DNA of 64,000 nucleotides from Novosphingobium flavum (GTDB taxonomy: Bacteria > Pseudomonadota > Alphaproteobacteria > Sphingomonadales > Sphingomonadaceae). The notes under the pieces are model-generated. The model ran no database searches. It was not told the DNA's origin and worked only from the letters and a program-made list of their open reading frames with translations. The DNA is taken from positions 124,001 through 188,000 of the forward strand of contig NZ_JACLAW010000005.1 of assembly GCF_014230315.1 (NCBI RefSeq). The letters run 5' to 3'. A program made the position numbers and the translations under genes. Below, piece by piece: positions 24,579-31,930 of the stretch; positions within the stretch are counted from its first letter, which is position 1; the number at the start of each line of letters is the position of its first letter.

Positions 24579-25648
24579 GCCCTGCTCCCGCAGCGCCGGT
24601 TGCCGACATGCCCAACGAGCAGCGCCCGCAGCTTGAGCGCCTCTATCAGGACATGGCGCCGCGCAGTCTGCTGCCGCTGTGGGAAAGCCTGCACGCGCTG
24701 GTGCCGCGCGAACCGCGTTCGCCCGCCCTGCCGTGGCGCTGGTCATACGGCGAGGTGCGCGATTACCTGATGTGCGCGGGCGACCTGATCAGCGCGGAGC
24801 AGGCCGAGCGCAGAGTGCTGATCATGGAAAATCCCGGCCTGCCGGGGTCGAGCGGGATCACGCAGAGCCTCTATGCCGGTCTGCAACTGATCCTGCCGGG
24901 CGAGGTTGCCCCGTGCCACCGCCACAGCCAGAGCGCCCTGCGCTTCGTGCTGGAAGGAAGCGGCGCCTATACCGCGCTGGATGGCGAGAAGGCGGTGATG
25001 GAGCCGTTCGACCTCGTGCTGACCCCCGGCGGGCAGTGGCATGACCACGGCAACCCTTCCGATCAGCCGATGATCTGGCTCGATGGCCTCGACATCCCGA
25101 CCGTGCGCCTGTTCGATGCCGGTTTCGCAGAGAATCTGGGCGCCAGTTCTCATCCCGAGACGGTCGGCGCCGGTGATACGCTGGCGCGCTATGGCCACAA
25201 CATGCGACCGATCCGGGGCAGCGTTGCCGACCGGCGGCCGGTGAACCGACCGCTGTTTCACTATCGCCATGCCGAATGGCGCACCGCGCTTGCGGCCATG
25301 GCATCCAGCGCTCAGATCGACCCCTACCTCGGTCACGCGCTGGAATTCCTCAACCCGGCGGACGGCGGCCCGATCATGGCCACGATCTCGGCCCACGTTC
25401 GCCTATTGCCCGCCGGCTTCGAGACGAAGCCCCGCCGCTCGACCGACGGCACGGTCTTCGTGGTCGTCGGCGGCGAGGGCGAGGCGCTGCTGGGGGACGA
25501 GACGATCGCGCTCGCTCCGCGCGACGTGGTGGTTGTGCCTTCGTGGACTGCGCTGACCTTGCGGGCCCGCAGCGAGCTTGTTCTTTTCGCCTATTCCGAC
25601 AAGGCCTCGCAGCAGGCCCTGAACCTCTATCGGGAGCAAAACCTTTGA
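24572..25648 (+). CDS. Gentisate 1,2-dioxygenase
   Basis: Opens the ring of gentisate (2,5-dihydroxybenzoate) with O2 to give maleylpyruvate; iron(II) cupin enzyme in the cytoplasm. About 358 residues. The first cupin shows CHRHSQSALRFVLEG (His116 and His118), and GGQWHDHGNP (His157 and His159) supplies the third metal ligand. A second cupin follows (GGEGEALLGDETIALAPRD). The ATG at 24572 overlaps the GH3 stop, with GGGAG about 8 bases before. An upstream in-frame extension to 24479 would run inside the GH3 gene and is rejected. The next two genes complete the gentisate pathway, which makes this assignment strong. Confidence 0.92.
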   Translation: MVGPAPAAPVADMPNEQRPQLERLYQDMAPRSLLPLWESLHALVPREPRSPALPWRWSYGEVRDYLMCAGDLISAEQAERRVLIMENPGLPGSSGITQSLYAGLQLILPGEVAPCHRHSQSALRFVLEGSGAYTALDGEKAVMEPFDLVLTPGGQWHDHGNPSDQPMIWLDGLDIPTVRLFDAGFAENLGASSHPETVGAGDTLARYGHNMRPIRGSVADRRPVNRPLFHYRHAEWRTALAAMASSAQIDPYLGHALEFLNPADGGPIMATISAHVRLLPAGFETKPRRSTDGTVFVVVGGEGEALLGDETIALAPRDVVVVPSWTALTLRARSELVLFAYSDKASQQALNLYREQNL

Positions 25649-26343
25649 CCCTCGACTTCGCGCCCCAGGCCCCCGTTCTTGCTGCCACGACCGACGGGCG
25701 GGAGTTCCCGGTCCGCCGCCTGTTCTGCATCGGCCGCAACTATGCGGCGCACGCCCGCGAAATGGGCAAGGACCCGGACCGCGAAGCGCCGTTCTACTTC
25801 ACCAAGTGGGCCGAGACCGTCGTCCCCAGCGGTTCGACCATCGCCTATCCGCCGCTGACCGCCAATTTCCAGTACGAGGCCGAACTGGTCGTGGCCGTCG
25901 GCAAGGGCGGGCGCAATATCGCGCGCGAGGACGCGCTTGATCACGTCTGGGGCTATGCCACCGGGCTCGACATGACCCGCCGCGATCTCCAGTTCGAGGC
26001 GCGCGACAAGGGCCGTCCGTGGGATACCGGCAAGAACGTGGAGCAGTCCTCGCCGCTCGGCGCCATCCATCCGGTCAGCGAAGTGGGGCACCTCTCCACG
26101 GGTTCGATCCGCCTGACGGTGAACGGCGAGGTCAAGCAGGATGCGGATCTCGACGAACTGATCTGGCCGGTCGAAGACGTGATCGCCTATGTCTCGCAGG
26201 GATACCGGCTTGAGCCGGGCGACCTGATCTATACGGGCACCCCGGCGGGCGTGGGCGCGGTGGTCAGCGGCGACGTGATCGTGGTCAGCATTGCCGGGCT
26301 GTCGGACCTCACGGTTACGGTGGGGCCGCTGGCGCATGACTGA
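25645..26343 (+). CDS. Fumarylpyruvate hydrolase (FAH family)
   Basis: About 232 residues starting at a TTG (25645) that overlaps the dioxygenase stop; GGGAG lies eight bases upstream. Residues CIGRNYAAHAREMG, then FQYEAELVVAVGKGG (Glu-x-Glu metal ligands) and GLDMTRRDLQFEARDKGRPW and a C-terminal GDLIYTGTPAGVGAV are hallmarks of the fumarylacetoacetase/fumarylpyruvate hydrolase family. In this context it cleaves fumarylpyruvate to fumarate and pyruvate, the last gentisate step. Other family members hydrolyse acylpyruvates or decarboxylate, but the adjacent dioxygenase and isomerase favour this role. Confidence 0.88.
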   Translation: MTLDFAPQAPVLAATTDGREFPVRRLFCIGRNYAAHAREMGKDPDREAPFYFTKWAETVVPSGSTIAYPPLTANFQYEAELVVAVGKGGRNIAREDALDHVWGYATGLDMTRRDLQFEARDKGRPWDTGKNVEQSSPLGAIHPVSEVGHLSTGSIRLTVNGEVKQDADLDELIWPVEDVIAYVSQGYRLEPGDLIYTGTPAGVGAVVSGDVIVVSIAGLSDLTVTVGPLAHD

Positions 26344-26977
26344 GGAGCTTGTCCTTCACGGGTTCTTCCGCAGCTCGGCCAGCTACCGGGTGCGGATTGC
26401 GCTTGGCCTGAAGGGCATTTCCTATCGTGATGCGTTCCATAACCTGCGCAAGGACGCGCAGAAGGCGCCAGCCTATCTTTCGCTCAATCCGCAAGGGCTG
26501 GTGCCGGCGCTCGAAACCGCGGGCGGCGTGCTGACGCAGAGCCTGGCCATCTGCGAATATCTTGACGAGATCCAGCCTGTCCCGCCGCTGTTGCCCGCCG
26601 ATCCGTTCGAGCGGGCCCGCGTGCGGGCCTTCGTCCTCGCGATCGCCTGCGAGATTCACCCGCTGCAGAACCTCGGCACGCTGCGGCATCTGCGCGCTCT
26701 GGGGATCGATGCCGAGGGCGTGAACGAATGGGCGCGCAGCGTGATCGACACCGGGCTGGAGGCCTGTTCGCGCCTCATCGCCGATCAGGGCGGGCCCTAT
26801 TGCTTCGGCGATGCCGTGACGCTGGCCGACGTCTGCCTGGTGCCGCAGCTTGCCAATGCCCGGCGGTTCGGAGCCCGGACGGACTGGCCGCGCCTTGCCG
26901 AGATCGAGGCCAACTGCCTCGCCTTGCCGGCTTTCCAGCGAGCGCGCCCGGACGCGCAGGGCGACGCCGTGGAATAG
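26336..26977 (+). CDS. Maleylpyruvate isomerase (zeta-class GST)
   Basis: 213 residues from the ATG at 26336, overlapping the hydrolase stop by eight bases. It has a thioredoxin-like N-terminal domain with FFRSSASYRVRIALGLKG, the Ser-rich glutathione-binding start of zeta glutathione transferases. An all-helical C-terminal domain follows (EIHPLQNLGTLRHLR; DAVTLADVCLVPQLANARRF). Converts maleylpyruvate to fumarylpyruvate with glutathione. Maleylacetoacetate isomerase is a sister activity, but no homogentisate genes are nearby. It is followed two bases later by a sulfatase reading frame. Confidence 0.88.
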   Translation: MTEELVLHGFFRSSASYRVRIALGLKGISYRDAFHNLRKDAQKAPAYLSLNPQGLVPALETAGGVLTQSLAICEYLDEIQPVPPLLPADPFERARVRAFVLAIACEIHPLQNLGTLRHLRALGIDAEGVNEWARSVIDTGLEACSRLIADQGGPYCFGDAVTLADVCLVPQLANARRFGARTDWPRLAEIEANCLALPAFQRARPDAQGDAVE

Positions 26978-27003
26978 AGATGCAGGATCGGGAGGATGGC
27001 AGG

Positions 27004-28410
27004 GTGAGGACAATTCGACGCAGCCTGATCGCCGCGGCGCTGGCCGGGCTCGCCTTGGGGCAGCCGGTCTTTGCCGGGGCGCGGCCCGCCGCTCCGGTTA
27101 CGGCGCCTGCTCCCTCGCGGCCACCCAATGTCATCATGATCCTTGCCGATGACGTGGGGGTGGAAGCCTTCCGCCCCTATGGCGGCGAATATGCCACGCC
27201 CAACGTGGCCCGACTGGCGGCGGAAGGGGTGACCTTCGACAATGCCTTTTCCACGCCGCTCTGCTCGCCCAGCCGCACCCGGCTGATGACCGCGCGGGAG
27301 AACGGGCAGAACTACCAGGCCTTCGGCTATCTCGATCCGAAGGAGCGCACTTTCGGCAACCTGTTTCGTGATGCCGGCTATGCCACGGCCATTGTCGGCA
27401 AGTGGCAGCTCAGCGGCAACGGCTTCGATGACCGGGTGGGCATCACCCCGCAGGCCGCAGGGTTCGATTCTGCGCTGTTGTGGCAACTGCGCGCGGGAAC
27501 CCAGAAAGGATCGCGCTATTGGGGCCCGACCCTGTGGACCAACGGCAAGCCCCAAGTTCACGAGGAGGGGTTTGGCCCTGATGTAATGAGCGATTTCGCG
27601 CTTTCGTTCATCGAGCAGAACAAGGACCGGCCGTTCTTCCTCTATTATCCGATGGTGCTGGTGCACGATCCCTTCGTGCCGACGCCCGACGCGGTGACGA
27701 TCAAGGGCGCGAAGCCGCGCTTCGGCGCGATGATGGCCTATATGGACAAGATGGTCGGGCAGGTGCTCGACAAGGTTCGCGCCGCCGGCATCGAGGACAA
27801 TACGCTGATCGTGTTCTCGGCCGACAACGGCACGAACCGGCAGATCGTCTCGGTCCGCAACGGCGCCGAAGTGCGCGGCGGCAAGGGCGCGCCGACGCTG
27901 ACCGGAACCCATGTGCCGATGGTCATCCGCTGGCCGGGCGTGGTGCCGGCAGGCGTCCGCAAGGCGGGCTTGTTCGATTTCCTCGACGTTTTGCCGACCA
28001 TGGCCGAGGCGGCGCGGCTGCCCCGCGTGAGCGGGATCGACGGGGTCAGCCAGTGGCAGGTCGCGCTGGGCAAGGCGCAAAGCGCGCGCCCGGTCATCTT
28101 CCAGCACTACGCGCCGGTCTGGCTGTTTGCCCCGACGCGCTTTGTTTTCGACCAGACCCGCAAGCTCTATGGCGACGGGCGCTACGTCTCGCTCGACCTG
28201 GCGCACGATGCGGAAACGGAGATCGCGCCCGAAGCCATGACTGCGGCCGAACGCAAGCACCGCCAGCACTTGCAGGCCGAGCTGGACCGCCAGAACGATG
28301 GCCCGCTCGATCCGGCGCGCTTCCCCTGGTGCAAAGGGCAGGAACCGAAGGTGGCCGGGCAGGACCCGATCATCGCCGGGTGCGGCATCGTGCCGCGCGA
28401 CGTCGACTGA
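27004..28410 (+). CDS. Secreted type I sulfatase at the end of the gentisate operon (CSPSR)
   Basis: About 468 residues. GTG at 27004 is preferred because GGAGGA lies 8 bases upstream and it begins the signal peptide (VRTIRRSLIAAALAGLALGQ); an in-frame ATG at 26980 is the alternative. Metal motif IMILADDVGVEAFRPYG, formylglycine motif CSPSR (Cys about 87), then GKWQLSGN and FSADNGTNRQIVS. This is a short arylsulfatase-like enzyme. It is the fifth sulfatase in the window and the only one on the plus strand, directly downstream of three gentisate genes. That position is the best sequence hint that the natural substrate is a sulfated aromatic or glycoside leading to gentisate. Confidence 0.88.
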   Translation: MRTIRRSLIAAALAGLALGQPVFAGARPAAPVTAPAPSRPPNVIMILADDVGVEAFRPYGGEYATPNVARLAAEGVTFDNAFSTPLCSPSRTRLMTARENGQNYQAFGYLDPKERTFGNLFRDAGYATAIVGKWQLSGNGFDDRVGITPQAAGFDSALLWQLRAGTQKGSRYWGPTLWTNGKPQVHEEGFGPDVMSDFALSFIEQNKDRPFFLYYPMVLVHDPFVPTPDAVTIKGAKPRFGAMMAYMDKMVGQVLDKVRAAGIEDNTLIVFSADNGTNRQIVSVRNGAEVRGGKGAPTLTGTHVPMVIRWPGVVPAGVRKAGLFDFLDVLPTMAEAARLPRVSGIDGVSQWQVALGKAQSARPVIFQHYAPVWLFAPTRFVFDQTRKLYGDGRYVSLDLAHDAETEIAPEAMTAAERKHRQHLQAELDRQNDGPLDPARFPWCKGQEPKVAGQDPIIAGCGIVPRDVD

Positions 28411-28458
28411 ATTACCGGGGGCCGGGCTTCGTCAGGGCAAGCGCATGGCTGCCCCGCG

Positions 28459-29571
28459 TCAGCTGGCGGGGCGGACGGAATAGGCGATGCCGCGGGCCTC
28501 GTATTCGACCGGGGGCAGGCCGGCCTTTGCGCCGATCCCGGCAATGTATCCGGCAATCTCGGCCGCCCGCGACCCGGCCGGGACGGGGCGGCCGGGCGGC
28601 TCGAACCAGAGGGGGATGAAGCCTGCTTCGATACGCCCGTCCTCGTGCCAGACGAGGCGGCCGATCATGCCGTTGACGGCCTCGGGGTGGAACGGGGCGA
28701 GCGGGTAGGCCGGGTCGGGCTCGAAACCGAACATCTTCTTGCGGCGCTCCGCCCACTCGGCGCGGGCCGGGTGATCCTGCGCGGGGGAGAGGGCGTGAGT
28801 GACGACGCAGCCGTTGCCGAGGCCGTGAAAGACCGGCTTGCCATCTACCAGTTCGATCCCGCGGGCGATGTGGGCGTGATGGCCGGAAACGACGTCTGCC
28901 CCGGCGCGGATCGCTGCCGCGGCCAGCGGGCGCTCGTAGGCGGCGAGTTCCGCCGGGCGGTGAGTGATCCCCTTGTGCAGGGCGACGATGATCAGATCGG
29001 CGCGGCTTCTGGCCGCCGCGATATCGGCCTCCATCGCGGCGAGCGAGGCGGAGTCGATCTCGCGCAGGGTGGCCTGCGGGCGGCTTGGGCCGCCGTCTTC
29101 GGCGAGGACATTGACGAAGGCGACGCCGGGCCTGTCCGGGGCGGCCCAGCATAGTTCGGGGCCGACCGCGTTGTAGCTGAGGAGGGCAATGGTCCGCATA
29201 CCGGCCCGGATCAGCGCCGGTTCGCGGGCTTCGGTCAGGGTCATGCCCGCCCCGGCATGGGCGATGCGGTTGCGATCGAGCCCGGTGATCGTGTCGGCGA
29301 GGCCCTGCGCGCCGCAGTCCATCATGTGGTTGCCGGCCAGCGAGACGGCGGTGATCCCGGCGCGGGCGAGGGCGCCGAGGTGGCTGGGCTCGGCACCGGG
29401 GGCGGGGACATCGCCGTGCATCTCGTCGAGACTGGTGGTGTGGGGGACTTCGAGGTGGCCGATGACGACGTCGGCGGCGCGGGTTAGCGGGGCGATCCCG
29501 GCGAGCCAGTGATCGGGCTCGGGCACGTCGAGGATCAGGTCACCGAGCAGGAGGATTTCGGTCGCGCCCAT
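28459..29571 (-). CDS. CapA-like metallophosphatase-fold protein
   Basis: 370 residues, no signal peptide. Motifs GDLILDVPEPD near 10-20, VVIGHLEVPHTT near 36-47, SLAGNHMMDCGAQGLADT near 77-94 and SGHHAHIARGIELVDGKPVFHGLGN near 220-245 are those of the CapA (poly-gamma-glutamate biosynthesis-like) branch of calcineurin-type phosphoesterases. True CapA proteins are membrane-anchored; this one lacks a TM segment. It is the last gene of the TRAP/CoA-transferase operon, two bases after the CoA-transferase stop. Its role there is unknown: possibly a phosphatase or an amide-bond-forming or -breaking enzyme. Confidence 0.78.
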   Translation of the reverse strand: MGATEILLLGDLILDVPEPDHWLAGIAPLTRAADVVIGHLEVPHTTSLDEMHGDVPAPGAEPSHLGALARAGITAVSLAGNHMMDCGAQGLADTITGLDRNRIAHAGAGMTLTEAREPALIRAGMRTIALLSYNAVGPELCWAAPDRPGVAFVNVLAEDGGPSRPQATLREIDSASLAAMEADIAAARSRADLIIVALHKGITHRPAELAAYERPLAAAAIRAGADVVSGHHAHIARGIELVDGKPVFHGLGNGCVVTHALSPAQDHPARAEWAERRKKMFGFEPDPAYPLAPFHPEAVNGMIGRLVWHEDGRIEAGFIPLWFEPPGRPVPAGSRAAEIAGYIAGIGAKAGLPPVEYEARGIAYSVRPAS

Positions 29572-29573
29572 GG

Positions 29574-30758
29574 TCAGATTGCCTTTTCGGCGCGCAGGGC
29601 AGTGATGGTTGCTGCATCGTAGCCCAGTTCGGCGAGGACGGCGTCGGTATCGGCGCCGAGCGTGGGAACCTGCGGCAGGGCTTCGGCCGGATCGGTCGCG
29701 AAGCCGGGGCCGAGTACGGCGAGAGGGTTTTCGCGGCCCGGGAGGCTGGCCTGCCGGACGAAGCCGCGCCCGGCAAGGTGCGGATGGCGCAGGATCTGGC
29801 CGACGTTGCGGAGCATGGCGGCGGGGACTCCGGCGGCGGTGAGGCGGGTTTCGAGATCCTCGGCGCTTTCGCGGCTAAGGAAGTCCGTCAGCCAGGCCTT
29901 CAGCGCATCGTAGTTCTCGACCCGGGCGGCGTGAGTGGCAAAACGCGGGTCATCCAGCAGTTCGCCGTGGCCGAAGACTGCCAGCATGGCCGCAATCTGG
30001 TGCTGGTGATTGGCGCCGAGCGCGATCCAGCCATCGGCGCAGGGATAATATTCGGAGGTGGCGACGAGGCGGAAGCCGCGGTTGCCGGTGCCGGTCGGGG
30101 CCGTGCCGGTATAGTCGAAGAGGCTGGCGGCGGCGCCCATCAGCTTGATCGCCGCATCGAGCATAGCGACGTCAAGCGCCTTGCCCGTTCCCGTCAGGTC
30201 GCGCTCGCGCAGGGCGGCGAGGACGGCGATGACGCCGAGGTAGCCGGTGAAGCAATCGACCACCGGGATGCCGATCTTGTAGGGCGCCACGGCCGTGCCG
30301 TTCATCATCGCCATGCCGGAAACGGCCTGGGCGATGTGATCGTAGGCGCCCCAGTCGCGTAGTGGGCCGGTCTGGCCGAAGCCGGACAGCGAGAGCATGA
30401 TCAGGCGCGGGTTTTCGGCGGCGAGGCTGTCGTAGCCGAGACCGAGCCGCGCGATCACGCCCGGGCGGTAGTTTTCGACCACGATATCGGCCTTGGCGGC
30501 GAGTTTCCGTGCGATGGCAAGGCCCGCATCGCTCTTGAGGTTGAGCGTGACCGAGCGCTTGCCGAAATTGGCCGAGGCGAAGGGAACCGACAAGCCGGGC
30601 AGGCCGGCGTGTTCGGTATAGTGGCGAAAGTCGTCACCCTTTTCCGGGGGTTCGACCTTGGTGATCTCGGCACCCAGTTGCTGGAGCATCTGGGTGCAGG
30701 TCGGGCCGGCGATGGCATGGGTGAAATCGAGCACCCGGATTCCGGCGAGGGGGTTCAT
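29574..30758 (-). CDS. Class III (CaiB/BaiF) CoA-transferase 1
   Basis: 394 residues. The N-terminus MNPLAGIRVLDFTHAIAGPT, then GAEITKVEPPEKGD and ADIVVENYRPGVIARLGLGY are typical of the family. The catalytic-Asp region is GIPVVDCFTGYLGVIAVLAALRERD. Family members move CoA between carboxylic acids in the cytoplasm through an aspartyl-CoA thioester. It starts four bases inside the next CoA-transferase gene. Together with two paralogues here it suggests activation of one or more carboxylate substrates imported by the TRAP system. Acid specificity is unknown. Confidence 0.9.
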   Translation of the reverse strand: MNPLAGIRVLDFTHAIAGPTCTQMLQQLGAEITKVEPPEKGDDFRHYTEHAGLPGLSVPFASANFGKRSVTLNLKSDAGLAIARKLAAKADIVVENYRPGVIARLGLGYDSLAAENPRLIMLSLSGFGQTGPLRDWGAYDHIAQAVSGMAMMNGTAVAPYKIGIPVVDCFTGYLGVIAVLAALRERDLTGTGKALDVAMLDAAIKLMGAAASLFDYTGTAPTGTGNRGFRLVATSEYYPCADGWIALGANHQHQIAAMLAVFGHGELLDDPRFATHAARVENYDALKAWLTDFLSRESAEDLETRLTAAGVPAAMLRNVGQILRHPHLAGRGFVRQASLPGRENPLAVLGPGFATDPAEALPQVPTLGADTDAVLAELGYDAATITALRAEKAI

Positions 30759-31930
30759 TGCGTGGCGCTCCGTTCGGCAGAGAAGGCGCCGGCCGCTTCC
30801 AGCTCGGCCGGGTTGAAGCCGAGTTCGGCAAGGATCGCGGCATTGTCGGCACCGGGCGCTCCGGCTGGGACCGGATCGACGGGCTTGGTCTCCGAAAAGA
30901 CGAAGGGCAGGCCGAGCTGGCGGACGGGATCGCCACCTTCCGGAAGGGGGACGTCCTGCACCATGTGGCGGGCGCGGTTTTGGGGGTGGGCGAGGGCTTC
31001 ATCCGGGGAAAGGACCGGCATGGCCTGGCATCCCGCAGTGGCCAGCAGGGCGGCCCATTCGTCGCGCGGACGGGTGCGGAACAGCGCCGCGAGATCGGCC
31101 TGCATGGCGGGATGGCGCGCCTTGTCGTGCTGGAGCGCGGTATAGTCCGGGCGGCCCATCGCGGCGCAGAAGCGCGCCCAGTAGGCCGGTTCCATGTCGG
31201 TCGTGCAAATGAAGCCGCCGTCGGCACAGAGCCACACACCGCCCTTGGGATGCCATTGCCCGAGCGGGGGGAGGCGGGAGAGATCGTCGGTCCGGCCCAT
31301 GCCGACGAGCAGCAGCGGCATGGCGGCATCGGTCATGGCGACATCGACGTGCTGGCCGCGCCCGGTGCGTTCGCGGGCCTGCAGGGCGAGGAGCAGGGCG
31401 ATCGTGGCGTGAGCGCCGGCGAGGACGTCGGCCACCTGCAGGCCGGGGAGCGAGGGGGTGGGCAGGCCGTTCAGGCGGGAGAGGGCTCCGGCGAGGGAGA
31501 GGGCGAGGGGATCGTGGCCGGCTTGTGCCGCCAGGGGACCGGTCTGGCCGGCGAAACTGACGGAGAGATAGATGAGTGACGGGTTGAGGGCCTGCATTCG
31601 CTCTGCGCCGTAACCCATTGTTTCCATTGTGCCGGGACGATAGTCCTCGATCAGCACGTCGGCCGAGGCGAGCAGCTTTTCGAGGACGGGACGGGCGGCA
31701 GGGCTGCCGGGATTGATGAGGAGGCTGCGCTTGTTCCGGTGGTAGGTGGGGCGGGCGCGGTCACGGTTGCCTTCAGCGTGGTCGCCGAACATGGCCTGCT
31801 GCTTGGCGAGTTCGCGGGGGTGTTCGATGCGGATCACTTCGGCGCCCATGTCGGCGGCGATCCACGAAGGATAGGCGCCGGGCAGAAAGCGTGAGAAGTC
31901 TATTATCTTCAGGTCGTTAAGAGCGGTCAT
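30755..31930 (-). CDS. Class III (CaiB/BaiF) CoA-transferase 2
   Basis: 391 residues. Begins LKIIDFSRFLPGAYPSWIAA and continues with GAEVIRIEHPRE, then ASADVLIEDYRPGTMETMGYGAERMQALNP. The catalytic-Asp region is QVADVLAGAHATIALLLALQ followed by RGQHVDVAMTDAAMPLL. It overlaps both neighbouring genes by four bases (dehydratase-like gene upstream, CoA-transferase 1 downstream), which indicates tight translational coupling. It is closer to racemase-like CaiB relatives than to paralogues 1 and 3 only by impression. Substrate unknown. Confidence 0.9.
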   Translation of the reverse strand: MTALNDLKIIDFSRFLPGAYPSWIAADMGAEVIRIEHPRELAKQQAMFGDHAEGNRDRARPTYHRNKRSLLINPGSPAARPVLEKLLASADVLIEDYRPGTMETMGYGAERMQALNPSLIYLSVSFAGQTGPLAAQAGHDPLALSLAGALSRLNGLPTPSLPGLQVADVLAGAHATIALLLALQARERTGRGQHVDVAMTDAAMPLLLVGMGRTDDLSRLPPLGQWHPKGGVWLCADGGFICTTDMEPAYWARFCAAMGRPDYTALQHDKARHPAMQADLAALFRTRPRDEWAALLATAGCQAMPVLSPDEALAHPQNRARHMVQDVPLPEGGDPVRQLGLPFVFSETKPVDPVPAGAPGADNAAILAELGFNPAELEAAGAFSAERSATQ

